This document shows, in pieces, positions 7,944 through 16,936 of a DNA stretch of 23,264 bases. A program made the position numbers and the translations under genes. The stretch comes from CAJPNN01 sp041844735 (GTDB taxonomy: Bacteria; Bacillota; Clostridia; Peptostreptococcales; Anaerovoracaceae). Where the stretch lies: NCBI GenBank assembly GCA_041844735.1, contig JBGZBP010000067.1:1-23264 (forward strand), in the 5' to 3' direction. The notes beneath the pieces are model-generated. The model was given only the letters and a program-made list of their open reading frames with translations, ran no database searches and was not told where the DNA came from. Each line of letters begins with the position of its first letter. Position 1 is the stretch's first letter.

Positions 7944-8843
7944 CTATTTATCCTTTGCATATCCGAAATTGCTTAACAAAAAATCACTGTCTCGCCAATT
8001 TTCTTTTACTTTAACCCAAAGCTCCAAAAATACTTTAGTACCAAGCAATGCTTCTATCTCCATTCTTGCACTTTTTCCCACGCCCTTGAGTTTTTTCCCA
8101 TCTTTGCCTATGATAATACCCTTATGAGATTTCTTTTCGCAATATATAACTGCACCTATTTCCGTTATATTCTTTTTTTCTTTATAACTCTCTATTTCTA
8201 TCGCAATACCATGCGGTACTTCCTCATTCAAATATAACAAAAGCTTTTCCCTGATTATTTCACTCACGATAAATCTCTCGGGATGATCCGTTACCATGTC
8301 TCCCGGGAAATACATCGGTCCCTCTTCCAATATATCTGTTATTTTATCAATCAAATATGCAACATTTTTTCCTTGAACGGCTGATATTCCTATTATTTCA
8401 TCAAATATACCCATATCGCTGTAATGATTGTAAATTTCCTCATATACGTCCGGCTCCAAAATATCTATCTTGTTAATCAACAATATTTTAGGGGTCTTTA
8501 TATCCTTAAGTATCTCCGTTATATAAGCATCGCCCGGTCCTTTACTCGGGTGAGAATCTATCAAGAATAATACCGCATCAACTTCTTCCAGCGTTGATAA
8601 TGCCGCATCCGTCATAAAATTTCCCAGTTTGTTTTTAGGTTTGTGTATGCCCGGAGTATCTATAAAAATCATCTGACAATCGGTTTCCTTGTTTTCTTCT
8701 CTTGTATATATACCTCGTATACTGTTTCGTGTAGTCTGAGGTTTATCCGTAGTAATTGCAATCTTCTCACCGAGAATGCTGTTCAGCAATGTGGATTTCC
8801 CTACATTGGGTCTTCCTACTATACTTATAAATCCGCTTTTCAT
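7944..8843 (-). CDS. era: GTPase Era
   Basis: A 299-residue GTPase that binds the 3' end of 16S rRNA and checks 30S assembly. G1 is GRPNVGKST, G3 DTPGIHKPK, G4 NKID and G5 SAVQGKN, followed by a C-terminal KH RNA-binding domain with IIIGKDGKKLKGVGKSAR. Length is typical. AGGAGA lies five bases before the ATG. It follows ybeY by 13 bases; the dgkA and cdd genes often found between ybeY and era in Firmicutes are absent here. Confidence 0.97.
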   Translation of the reverse strand: MKSGFISIVGRPNVGKSTLLNSILGEKIAITTDKPQTTRNSIRGIYTREENKETDCQMIFIDTPGIHKPKNKLGNFMTDAALSTLEEVDAVLFLIDSHPSKGPGDAYITEILKDIKTPKILLINKIDILEPDVYEEIYNHYSDMGIFDEIIGISAVQGKNVAYLIDKITDILEEGPMYFPGDMVTDHPERFIVSEIIREKLLLYLNEEVPHGIAIEIESYKEKKNITEIGAVIYCEKKSHKGIIIGKDGKKLKGVGKSARMEIEALLGTKVFLELWVKVKENWRDSDFLLSNFGYAKDK

Positions 8844-8856
8844 TATTTTCTCCTAT

Positions 8857-9309
8857 CTAGCGAAGCACACCTATTTTTTCCATAACTCTTTCTTCCGCCG
8901 CTCTCATGAGAGCTTTTTCATCATCCTGCATATGATCATACCCTAAAAGATGGCAAAGACTGTGTACGAATAAATATACCAGCTCTCTTTCATTTGAATG
9001 TCCATATTCATCTGCCTGCAAAAAAGCTTGCTCAGGGCATATCACTACGTCTCCTAAAATAGCTTCACCTTCTTGAGGAATCTCGGTAACATCAGAGTAT
9101 TGCTGAAACGATAAAACATCCGTCACCTGATCTTTTCCTCTGTATATTCTGTTCAATTCTTTAATTTCATCACTGTTTACAAAGGTAACACTCACTTCAA
9201 TATTTTCATGATTAACACCCTCATGATGTAAAAGCAGTTCTCCTGCTTCTCTCATAACATCAGGTAATCCTGCACCCTGCATCAGTCCGTCAGAAAATAC
9301 CAGCTTCAT
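8857..9309 (-). CDS. ybeY: Endoribonuclease YbeY (rRNA maturation factor)
   Basis: A 150-residue single-strand-specific metallo-endoribonuclease involved in 16S rRNA 3'-end maturation and ribosome quality control. The zinc motif HxxxHxxGYDH is present as HSLCHLLGYDH (about residues 115-125), and the family motif NRIYRGKDQVTDVLSF lies near residue 55. The start follows the phoH stop by five bases, so translation is probably coupled. Its genetic neighbours PhoH and Era are also its usual functional partners in RNA metabolism. Confidence 0.95.
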   Translation of the reverse strand: MKLVFSDGLMQGAGLPDVMREAGELLLHHEGVNHENIEVSVTFVNSDEIKELNRIYRGKDQVTDVLSFQQYSDVTEIPQEGEAILGDVVICPEQAFLQADEYGHSNERELVYLFVHSLCHLLGYDHMQDDEKALMRAAEERVMEKIGVLR

Positions 9310-9314
9310 AACTC

Positions 9315-10286
9315 TTACTCCTCCTTTTCAGGATTCACTTTGCGATAACTTTCATATGCTTTTATTATCCTTTTAACAAGTTCGTGCCTCACCACATCTG
9401 AATCGTTCAAGAAATTAATACCTATTCCCTTTACATTTTTCAGTACCTTCAGTGCCTCAACCAATCCTGATTTTTTACCTCCCGGTAAATCTATTTGAGT
9501 AATATCTCCTGTCACCACAGCCTTAGAACCGAACCCAAGTCGAGTTAAAAACATGACCATCTGTTCTCTGGTTGTATTTTGAGCCTCATCCAGTATAATA
9601 TAGGCATTATCAAGTGTTCTTCCTCTCATGTATGCAAGCGGGACCACTTCAATAACCTCTTTCTCTTTCAATCTAACGGTATTGTCTCTTCCAAGAAGGT
9701 CATATAAAGCATCATAAAGCGGTCTCAAATACGGATCCACTTTTTCGTTCAAATCTCCGGGTAAGAATCCCAACCTCTCGCCGGCTTCAACCGCAGGTCT
9801 TGCAAGTATAATTTTCTCTACTTCCTTATTTTTAAAGGCTCTCACTCCGGCTGCAACTGCAAGATATGTCTTTCCGGTTCCTGCCGGTCCTACTCCGAAA
9901 CAAATGTCATTTTTTCTCATGCTGTTAATGTATTCCAACTGTCCTTTTGTTTTCGGCCTTATGGGCACACCTTTGGTTGAAAAACATACTATCTCTTTAT
10001 TTAAATCCGATGCAGTATATGATACTCCCTTTTGTGCAAGAGAAACTATATAGCCCAAGCTTTGTTTGTCCAGCTTTTCTCCACCGGCTACATGCTTTAT
10101 AAACTCCTCCATAGGAATTTTAGCTTTCTCTTTTTCCTTGCCTTTTAAGATTAAACTGTTGTCCCTTATTACAACAGCAACATCATACACTTCTTCCAAG
10201 AATGTAATTCCCTCAGATACACCCTCTACAATATTAAGAGGACTTTCGTACTCATCTAAATTAATAATCAAAACATCTTCCTGCAT
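9315..10286 (-). CDS. phoH: PhoH-family ATPase (PhoH-like)
   Basis: A 323-residue protein with an N-terminal KH-like segment (about 1-110) and a RecA-like ATPase core: Walker A GVGPAGTGKTYLA near residue 133, Walker B YIILDEAQNTT near 230, and the conserved TGDITQIDLPGGKKSGL. Such proteins are thought to act as RNA-linked ATPases or helicases; the exact substrate is unsettled for the family. AGGGG lies six bases before the ATG. It is the first gene of the phoH-ybeY-era-recO-glyS-ppdK operon. It sits just after the yqeY terminator, so it needs its own promoter, which I could not identify with confidence in the 44 bases available. Confidence 0.93.
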   Translation of the reverse strand: MQEDVLIINLDEYESPLNIVEGVSEGITFLEEVYDVAVVIRDNSLILKGKEKEKAKIPMEEFIKHVAGGEKLDKQSLGYIVSLAQKGVSYTASDLNKEIVCFSTKGVPIRPKTKGQLEYINSMRKNDICFGVGPAGTGKTYLAVAAGVRAFKNKEVEKIILARPAVEAGERLGFLPGDLNEKVDPYLRPLYDALYDLLGRDNTVRLKEKEVIEVVPLAYMRGRTLDNAYIILDEAQNTTREQMVMFLTRLGFGSKAVVTGDITQIDLPGGKKSGLVEALKVLKNVKGIGINFLNDSDVVRHELVKRIIKAYESYRKVNPEKEE

Positions 10287-10330
10287 TCATTTCCCCTTTG
10301 ACATTAAAATCTTGTATTATTTATGCTAAA

Positions 10331-10372
10331 AAGGCAGTGAATCAGAAATCTCCCATTCTAAAACACTACCTT
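10331..10372 (-). terminator. Terminator of the rpsU-yqeY operon
   Basis: On the minus strand AAGGTAGTG...TTAGAA pairs with TTCTGA...CACTGCCTT (nine plus about six pairs, separated by a small internal loop, with G-U wobbles) and runs into TTTTT. It begins 19 bases after the yqeY stop. Confidence 0.75.
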
Positions 10373-10391
10373 AAACACTTTCTTTATTGAA

Positions 10392-10838
10392 TTATGCTAA
10401 AAAACTCTCAACCAACTTTCTGACATTACCTCCGTCAGCAAGCCCTTTTACTTTCGGCATAACCGCCGATATGAGTTTTCCCATATTCTGCTTTCCTGAC
10501 TCTATTCCCAGTTCTTCTGCGGTATTTTTAATAATATCCTGCAGCTCGGAATCCGTAAGTTGTTTTGGAAGATACTCCATAAGCACTTGGATTTCTTTGT
10601 CATAGCTCTCAACCAAATCTGTTCTTCCTGCTTTTTCAAAATCAGCGAGGGCATCTTTCCTCATCTTTACCTGTTTAGTCAATATTTCGATGATTCCCTT
10701 ATCATCAAGTTCCTGTCTATTATCGACTTCAAACTGCTTTATAGCTGCACGAACAAGGTTGACTGTATTTTTCTTAACCTCATCCTTGGCTTTCATAGCC
10801 TCCTTAAAGTCATTAGTTAATCTCTCCTTTAAGGTCAT
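10392..10838 (-). CDS. yqeY: YqeY/GatB-like domain protein
   Basis: A 148-residue protein of the YqeY family, which resembles the tail domain of the amidotransferase subunit GatB. It begins with LKERLTNDFKEAMKAKDE and carries the family's YLPKQLTDSELQDII and the closing MGKLISAVMPKVKG...GGNVRKLVESFL. Its precise role is unknown; the GatB-tail similarity suggests tRNA contact. It follows rpsU by 29 bases, the usual partner across Firmicutes, with AGGTG before the ATG. Confidence 0.93.
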   Translation of the reverse strand: MTLKERLTNDFKEAMKAKDEVKKNTVNLVRAAIKQFEVDNRQELDDKGIIEILTKQVKMRKDALADFEKAGRTDLVESYDKEIQVLMEYLPKQLTDSELQDIIKNTAEELGIESGKQNMGKLISAVMPKVKGLADGGNVRKLVESFLA

Positions 10839-10867
10839 TTAAACACCTTCTTTATATAAATTTCAGA

Positions 10868-11047
10868 TTAGTATTTTTTAGCCTTTTTTCTTGCCGCCTC
10901 AGATTTTTTCTTTCTCTTTACGCTAGGCTTTTCATAATGTTCTCTTTTTCTCAATTCAGACATTACTCCATCTCTAGCACAAGAACGCTTAAATCTTTTA
11001 AGAGCACTTTCCAAGCTTTCGTTTTCTCTTACTATAACCTGTGCCAT
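10868..11047 (-). CDS. rpsU: 30S ribosomal protein S21
   Basis: A 59-residue basic ribosomal protein, easily missed because it is short. Translation of the minus strand gives MAQVIVRENESLESALKR at the N-terminus, then RFKRSCARDG, SELRKREHYEKPSVKRK and a Lys-rich end, which is S21 through its whole length. AGGAGGTGA lies ten bases before the ATG. S21 sits on the 30S platform near the anti-Shine-Dalgarno region and aids initiation. A promoter lies just upstream and yqeY follows. Confidence 0.97.
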   Translation of the reverse strand: MAQVIVRENESLESALKRFKRSCARDGVMSELRKREHYEKPSVKRKKKSEAARKKAKKY

Positions 11048-11120
11048 TCAATACTCACCTCCTGACTATTCTTGAAATAACTCAGTTGTCCATAAGAACA
11101 AATAGAACTATAACAAACAA

Positions 11121-11149
11121 ATTTTACACTATTTCCATACAAAAATCAA
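11121..11149 (-). promoter_or_regulatory. Promoter of rpsU-yqeY
   Basis: On the minus strand, -35 TTGATT (11149-11144), a 17-base spacer and -10 TAAAAT (11126-11121). Predicted start is near 11114, giving a leader of about 67 bases. The -35 box lies only four bases beyond the stop of the preceding lipoprotein gene, and no terminator is visible between them, so read-through from the polA operon is also likely. Confidence 0.6.
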
Positions 11150-11152
11150 GAG

Positions 11153-12754
11153 TTATTTTTTTGGAAACAAACAATACCATTCATCACAATTTCTATAATA
11201 GTCAAAAGCGTGCGGCTTTATATTGTCTGATGTATTTTTAGCGGAAACCGCACCATATGTCCTATACATCAAACAATAATAAGGTACGTCACGTCTCAAT
11301 ATAGTCGATATTTTACTGTAGTCACTCCTCTTTGACTCTATGTCCCTGCAACCTTGTATGGAATTCAACAAGGTGTCCATTTTTTTGTTTTTATATTGTG
11401 CAGGGTTTTCATAGTCACTGTGAAGCAAAAACCTCATGTCATAATTCGGTTGTATCGCATAGCCTCCTATGAATATATCATAATCTCCGGATACCAATCT
11501 ACTGCTAAAATCTTCTCCGGATAACTGCTCCACGATTGCATCCATTTTAATTTTTTTCAATTGCTCCGCTATTATTTTAGCCGCTACCATTCTTGTGGGG
11601 TTCTCAGAACTCACTATTATCTTTACTTTGAGCTTCTTGTTAAGAGGATTTTCCATGATTCCGTCTTTGTCTATATCATGATACCCTGCATTGTTCAGAT
11701 ATTTTTTGGCTCTGTTTTCGTTTTGTTCAAACATAGGATGTCTGCTGTCCTTATCGGAGTTTCCCAGATAGTTCGGGAAATAAATATCTTTGTTTATAAC
11801 GCCATTGCCGTAATATGCTTTTTTAATCAACTCATTTGTGTCTATTCCATAAGCAACGGCTTTTCTTACATCAACATTACCCGTAATTTCACCCTTCGTA
11901 TTAAATCCCATTACCTCAAAGGTATTTGAGCAAAAATCTTTAATTTTTACGTCTCTATTTGAGAAAATAGATTCCCTGTCCTGACTTTCCGAAAACATCA
12001 TCGACATGCTCTCGATACCCATCATATTTATAGCATCATCGTTTGACGGTAATACCTGGAAGTGAATCCTGTTAACAGGAACTTCTCCTGTATGGTAATT
12101 ATCAAATCCTTCCAGCACTATTCCTCTGACAAAGTCAAAGCTTTTGACCCTATATCTTCCGGTTCCCATAGGCACAAATTCTCTGTCTGCCTTAACAGCA
12201 CCGGCTACGCTCTTAAAGTTATGCCGTGGCAATATGGGAAAAATAAGGTTGGATAAATCTCCATCATATTTACTTTTGAATGTAATCTTTACGGTGTCGT
12301 CACTCAAGACTCTTACTGATTCAATTTTTTCAGCAAGGGCTTTGTAATAACCCTCTCCTTCCTTATAGCAGGATACCGTAAACTTAATATCATTTGCTCC
12401 CAAGTTTGTACCGTCATGCCATTTAACATTATTCTTAAGCTTTATTGTAACACTGTCTTTATCAAATATTTCCGACTCCGCCAAAACCCTCTCCGGTTCC
12501 ATGTTCTTGCCCGGTCTATACATGCTGTCGTATACAAGCTTATCGAAATAAAATGAGCCCTTATCCAACGATACTGCGGGATTGAGTGTCCTGAAGTTTT
12601 CTATCGGACTGTATATATCATAAGTTTTTTCATATACTATTTTTTTTCCGTTTCGGTTAATTACTTTATCTTCTTTATCGCACCCGCTAAAGCAGGTCAA
12701 GGAAAGGATCACCGCTAATCCTGTTATTAATATCATCCTCATCTTCTTCCTCAT
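11153..12754 (-). CDS. Oligopeptide-type ABC transporter substrate-binding lipoprotein (SBP family 5)
   Basis: About 533 residues. A basic start (MRKKMR), a hydrophobic run and the lipobox FSGC predict lipid attachment at Cys25. The mature part has SBP_bac_5 marks: LNPAVSLD, NVKWHDGTNLGANDIKFTV (the family signature), VRKAVAYGIDTNELIKKAYYG, and a C-terminal FIGGYAIQPNYDMRFLL. Such proteins capture peptides or nickel/heme-like ligands for an ABC importer; no permease or ATPase gene is adjacent, so the partner must be elsewhere. ATG at 12754 is favoured because AAAGGA lies nine bases before it and this gives a compact signal peptide; in-frame codons at 12772, 12760, 12742 and 12736 remain possible. 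The gene starts inside coaE in another frame. Confidence 0.85.
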   Translation of the reverse strand: MRKKMRMILITGLAVILSLTCFSGCDKEDKVINRNGKKIVYEKTYDIYSPIENFRTLNPAVSLDKGSFYFDKLVYDSMYRPGKNMEPERVLAESEIFDKDSVTIKLKNNVKWHDGTNLGANDIKFTVSCYKEGEGYYKALAEKIESVRVLSDDTVKITFKSKYDGDLSNLIFPILPRHNFKSVAGAVKADREFVPMGTGRYRVKSFDFVRGIVLEGFDNYHTGEVPVNRIHFQVLPSNDDAINMMGIESMSMMFSESQDRESIFSNRDVKIKDFCSNTFEVMGFNTKGEITGNVDVRKAVAYGIDTNELIKKAYYGNGVINKDIYFPNYLGNSDKDSRHPMFEQNENRAKKYLNNAGYHDIDKDGIMENPLNKKLKVKIIVSSENPTRMVAAKIIAEQLKKIKMDAIVEQLSGEDFSSRLVSGDYDIFIGGYAIQPNYDMRFLLHSDYENPAQYKNKKMDTLLNSIQGCRDIESKRSDYSKISTILRRDVPYYCLMYRTYGAVSAKNTSDNIKPHAFDYYRNCDEWYCLFPKK

Positions 12755-13352
12755 AAGCATCAATCCTTTCATCAAGATTTTTCAGTTGCATCATCACCGT
12801 TTCCCTCAAATTTTCAATGCTGCCGTTATTATCTATTGTTACCTGTGATTTTGCAACTTTATCCTCATCGGGCATTTGACTTTTTATCCTGTCCGTCACC
12901 TGGTTCTTTTTAATGCCGTCTCTTTCTATAATCCTCTCAATTCTGGTATCCATATCCGTAAAGACCGACCATATTTCATCACATATGCTGTCAAGTCCGC
13001 TCTCAAACAGCAACGGTGCATCCAAAAATACACGCCTTTCCTTTGACAGTCTTTCCAATTCTATATTAATATCCGACACAATACGAATCATCATGAAAGT
13101 ATCAAGCTCTTTTTTCTTGTCCGGGTCGGAAAACACAATGTCTGCAAGCTTTTTTCTGTCCAAAACTCCTTCTTTTATCAGGATTTCATTTCCGAAAATT
13201 CTCGCCAGCTGTGAAACTGCCGCCGCTCCGTCTTTCGTAATCTCCCTTGCAATCTTGTCCGCATCTATTATATGCTCCCCATTACTTTTAAGCATATTTG
13301 ATACTGTCGACTTCCCTGATCCTATACCTCCTGTCAGACCTATAAGATACAT
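12687..13352 (-). CDS. coaE: Dephospho-CoA kinase with extended acidic C-terminus
   Basis: A 221-residue enzyme that phosphorylates dephospho-CoA in the last step of CoA synthesis. Walker A is GLTGGIGSGKST; DADKIAREI and DAPLLFESGLD are family motifs; the lid region is RIERIIERDGIKKNQVTDRI. CoaE proteins usually end near 195-210 residues; this one continues with an acidic tail (AYEEEDEDDINNR...) whose codons overlap the start of the downstream lipoprotein gene. It follows polA by 18 bases, the usual clostridial order. Confidence 0.94.
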   Translation of the reverse strand: MYLIGLTGGIGSGKSTVSNMLKSNGEHIIDADKIAREITKDGAAAVSQLARIFGNEILIKEGVLDRKKLADIVFSDPDKKKELDTFMMIRIVSDINIELERLSKERRVFLDAPLLFESGLDSICDEIWSVFTDMDTRIERIIERDGIKKNQVTDRIKSQMPDEDKVAKSQVTIDNNGSIENLRETVMMQLKNLDERIDAYEEEDEDDINNRISGDPFLDLL

Positions 13353-13370
13353 GTAACTTACCTCCCTACA

Positions 13371-16091
13371 CTATTTCAGTTCATACCAGTCCGTTCCCGT
13401 GTTTACGTCAACTGTTAAAGGTACCAGGAGTTCCACCGCTTCCTCCATAGATGTCTTTATAAGTTCCTTAACCTTGTCCAGTTCTTTCATCTTGGTATCT
13501 ATTATAAGTTCGTCATGAATTTGTAAAATTAGATTTGATTCAAGCTTCTCCTCTATTATTTTATCATAAACTCTGTTCATGGCAACTTTAATAATATCTG
13601 CTGCACTCCCCTGTATCGGGCTGTTCATTGCCAGTCTTTCACCTAGTTGCCTCACCATATAGTTGGATGCATTTATCTCCGGAATAAGTCTTTTTCTTCC
13701 TGTGATTGTCAGGCTGTAACCGTCCGCCTTAGCCATAGCCACCTGCAAATCCATATATGCTTTTACTCTCCTGTGCATTCCGAAATAATCATTTATATAT
13801 TCCTCCGCATCTTTTCTGGATATCCCCAACTCGTTTGATAAACCGAAATTACTCATACCGTATATAACGCCGAAATTTATGGCTTTGGCACCCGAACGCT
13901 GCACCCCTGTCACATCATCCTTGGGAACTCCGAAAATTCGTGCTGCCGTTGCTCTATGAATATCCTCTCCGTTCTTAAATGCATCAATAAGTGACTCATC
14001 CTCCGACAAATGAGCCAGCACCCTCAGCTCTATTTGTGAGTAATCGGCACCCACCAGAACGGATCCTTCGCTCGGCAAAAATGCCTTTCTTATCTTTCTT
14101 CCCATTTCCTGCTTTATAGGTATATTTTGTAAATTTGGATCTACGCAGCTTATTCGTCCTGTCGCTGTTACTGTTTGCTTAAAATGCGGATGGATTTTTC
14201 CATCGGAAGCAATAGCTGAAACAAGCCCTGCAGCATATGTGCTGAGAAGCTTTGATACTCCTCTATATTCTATTATATCCGACGCTATCGGATTTATAGG
14301 TACCAATCTTTCAAGCACCTCTATGTCCGTGCTGTATCCGCTTTTATTTTTCTTGCCATGTGGGAGACTTAATTTCTCAAATAATATTGTTCCAAGCTGC
14401 TTTGGTGAATTAATATTAAACTCTTCTCCGGCTTGCTCATATATAGATTGTCTGAGAACACCAAGCTTCTTCTCAAGTTCATCCGCCTGCGATTTTAAAA
14501 TATCTTCAGAAGCCGAGAACCCTCTAGCCTCCATTGATGCAAGTACTTCTATTAAAGGTAATTCTATATCGAAGAAAACTTTTTGCATTCCCTCTTTTTC
14601 TATGATAGGCACCAGCAAATTTCTCAAATCAACTATTGCGAGACTTTTTTCAAGTCCTTCGTCTATGTAGCTTCCTCCCGCCTCACCGAACAAATCCATT
14701 TGAGCTTCTTTTTGCTCGAATTTTATCTGAAATCTCTCAAACATCATAGCTTCCAAGTCATACTTGCTCCTTGACGGTTCCAATAAATATTGAGCTACCG
14801 CAGAATCAAACTCTATATTAAAGAATCTCCCTCTGTCGCCGTTAATGCCTTTTGAATATGCCAAGTATAACAGCGGATACAGTGTTTCCGTCATGTCATG
14901 TCCCATCAATTTCATTTTACTTTCCTTAATAAATTGAATGAGTTTTATAGCATCATTAACATCCTTTATTTTTATGTGAAAATATTCTAAGGAATGCTCA
15001 GAAAAAAATGTTACCGCATATATTTCAGGAGTATTCCTGTGACTTCCGTTATTAAAAACATTTATTACTAAACTGTCATTAGCCTTTAGTATCTTGCTAA
15101 GTTCGTCGAGCTTCTCCACATCAAGTTCTCTTATTTTTACATCTTTCTTTTTATTCATGAGGAGACTGACATCTGTTCCCTCTCGCTCTTTTTTTTCGTC
15201 TGCATCCAAAGCATTTGATGGAACCTTATCCGCCAATCGTTTCAAAAAACTTCTTAACTCCAGTCTTCTATATTCTTCAATTAAAGCAGGATAATCAGGT
15301 TCTTTAAATGCATATTTCTCCGATTGAAAATCTATAGGAACATCTTTTATTATTGTTGCCAACTTTTTACTTAAAAAAGCCATATCTCTCCCATTTTCAA
15401 GTTTCTTCTTCAATGCTTCCGAGGAAATATTTTCGAGATTTTCATACACCCCTTCAACTGACTTATAGTCCAGAATCAATTTAGTTGCCGTCTTATCTCC
15501 TATTCCCGACACCCCGGGTATATTGTCCGAGGTATCCCCTCTGAGCCCCTTAAAATCTATAAACTGCTCCGGAGTAAACCCGTACACTTCCATCATTTTA
15601 TCGCTGTCATATAAATCAAAATCGCTTATCCCCTTTTTTGTTATAAGAACTTTCGTTTTATCAGTAGCAAGCTGCAAAGCATCTTTATCCCCGGTAACAA
15701 TCATAGTTCCTATATTTTCTTTGTTTGCAAAACAGGATATTGTTCCCAGAATATCATCAGCCTCATATCCGTCCATCTCCAACGATGCAATGTTCATTAT
15801 CTTTAACAGTTCTTTTAATATCGGCATCTGCATTGCAAGTTCGTTGGGCATCCCCTTTCTGCCTGCCTTATATTCCTTATATTCACTATGCCTGAAAGTA
15901 GGTGATTTTCTATCGAATGCCACTGCTATATAGTCAGGAGAATAGTCTTCAATCAGTTTGTTAAGCATGTTTAAAAAACCGTATATTCCTTGAGTATATA
16001 TCCCGTCTTTGGTCATCATTGGCCTTTGTATTGCATAGTACGCCCTATTCACCAAACTGTTGCCGTCTATTGCTATAAATAATTTTTCCAT
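13371..16091 (-). CDS. polA: DNA polymerase I
   Basis: 906 residues in three parts. Residues 1-295: 5'-3' flap nuclease, with FIAIDGNSLVNRAYYAI, EADDILGTI, VTGDKDALQLA and the helix-hairpin-helix GDTSDNIPGVSGIG. About 320-500: the proofreading-fold domain, in which the DxE motif expected near its start is replaced by LVINVFNNG and the later catalytic Asp positions are not evident, so 3'-5' exonuclease is probably inactive, as in Bacillus-type Pol I. About 510-906: polymerase, with motif A DYSQIELRVLAHLS, motif B KAINFGVIYGMSNFGL and motif C LQIHDELIID. It works in Okazaki fragment processing and repair. It starts 47 bases after ylmH, with GAGGTGAT before the ATG. Confidence 0.97.
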   Translation of the reverse strand: MEKLFIAIDGNSLVNRAYYAIQRPMMTKDGIYTQGIYGFLNMLNKLIEDYSPDYIAVAFDRKSPTFRHSEYKEYKAGRKGMPNELAMQMPILKELLKIMNIASLEMDGYEADDILGTISCFANKENIGTMIVTGDKDALQLATDKTKVLITKKGISDFDLYDSDKMMEVYGFTPEQFIDFKGLRGDTSDNIPGVSGIGDKTATKLILDYKSVEGVYENLENISSEALKKKLENGRDMAFLSKKLATIIKDVPIDFQSEKYAFKEPDYPALIEEYRRLELRSFLKRLADKVPSNALDADEKKEREGTDVSLLMNKKKDVKIRELDVEKLDELSKILKANDSLVINVFNNGSHRNTPEIYAVTFFSEHSLEYFHIKIKDVNDAIKLIQFIKESKMKLMGHDMTETLYPLLYLAYSKGINGDRGRFFNIEFDSAVAQYLLEPSRSKYDLEAMMFERFQIKFEQKEAQMDLFGEAGGSYIDEGLEKSLAIVDLRNLLVPIIEKEGMQKVFFDIELPLIEVLASMEARGFSASEDILKSQADELEKKLGVLRQSIYEQAGEEFNINSPKQLGTILFEKLSLPHGKKNKSGYSTDIEVLERLVPINPIASDIIEYRGVSKLLSTYAAGLVSAIASDGKIHPHFKQTVTATGRISCVDPNLQNIPIKQEMGRKIRKAFLPSEGSVLVGADYSQIELRVLAHLSEDESLIDAFKNGEDIHRATAARIFGVPKDDVTGVQRSGAKAINFGVIYGMSNFGLSNELGISRKDAEEYINDYFGMHRRVKAYMDLQVAMAKADGYSLTITGRKRLIPEINASNYMVRQLGERLAMNSPIQGSAADIIKVAMNRVYDKIIEEKLESNLILQIHDELIIDTKMKELDKVKELIKTSMEEAVELLVPLTVDVNTGTDWYELK

Positions 16092-16138
16092 ATTATCACC
16101 TCACCGCTTTTAATTTCACAATTTCATATTAAATAAAT

Positions 16139-16900
16139 CTATAAAAATTTTGTTGCGTTTATTCTTATTCTGCCTTTTTTCGTACTACCGTCTATACGAT
16201 TAAACACAACCTTTCCCTTACCTCTTAAAACAAGTTTGTCATTTGCATTTACAGTATAATCCTGCCTGGTTTCCGCTCTATTGTTAACAAATACGATTTT
16301 TTGCTTTATTGCCTCTTGTGCCTTGTTTCTGGAAATCTTGAAGACGGAACTTATTATATTATCGAGTCTTGCAGATGCAACGGTATCATTTATTTCCTGT
16401 TTCTTTTGAGTTACCTGAAAGCTTTTATCTATATTTATAATTTCAGAAGTTATCGAGTATCTTCCCACCTGTCTGAACTCGTTCACAAAAAAATCTGATA
16501 AGCTTTTTAAGACAAAAATATCCGCTCCGGATTCATCTACAATTATGTCCCCGACAACTTCTCTTTTTACCCCAAGACCCATCATAGCTCCCAAGTAATC
16601 CCTGTGAGTAAGTTCAGGACTGCCCTTGGTTTTTACCCTTAACACTGCAATAGGCGAATTTTCCGAACTTGCTGTATCATCCTCATCCATATGATCAGGA
16701 TAAAAAACCAGCACTTGTCTTACTGCTTCATCATAGCCACCCTGTAAAACATAATTTGAAATCCTGTGATTTCCTAGATGTTTTTCAATCATTGCCAAAT
16801 CAGTCAAATCAAAAAAAACTGTATTGGTCATCATATATTTATTTTCACACTGTCTATATGCGTCAACGACTCTGGCAAACATATAGTCCTTTTCATCCAT
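16139..16900 (-). CDS. ylmH: YlmH-family RNA-binding protein (S4 domain)
   Basis: 253 residues. The N-terminal two thirds is the YlmH fold, with the family stretch RDYLGAMMGLGVKREVVGDI; residues about 180-240 are an S4 RNA-binding domain (ASARLDNIISSVFKISRNKA...KIVFVNNRAE). In other Firmicutes YlmH binds the 50S subunit and rescues peptidyl-tRNA-obstructed subunits, and its gene often sits near cell-division genes; here it leads polA-coaE. The frame stays open upstream to 17086, but that would run antisense through a tRNA gene; ATG at 16900 follows an AGGGG-containing site and restores the family N-terminus (MDEKDYMFARVVDAY). It has its own promoter, back to back with the tRNA promoter. Confidence 0.88.
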   Translation of the reverse strand: MDEKDYMFARVVDAYRQCENKYMMTNTVFFDLTDLAMIEKHLGNHRISNYVLQGGYDEAVRQVLVFYPDHMDEDDTASSENSPIAVLRVKTKGSPELTHRDYLGAMMGLGVKREVVGDIIVDESGADIFVLKSLSDFFVNEFRQVGRYSITSEIINIDKSFQVTQKKQEINDTVASARLDNIISSVFKISRNKAQEAIKQKIVFVNNRAETRQDYTVNANDKLVLRGKGKVVFNRIDGSTKKGRIRINATKFL

Positions 16901-16936
16901 GTACAATCCGCCCCTCTTATATTTTTTCCATATGTA

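Noticed and set aside
11075..11159. Inverted repeat AAATAACTC...GAGTTATTT flanking the rpsU promoter
   Set aside because: The arms are nine AT-rich bases about 66 apart with no T-tract; probably chance.
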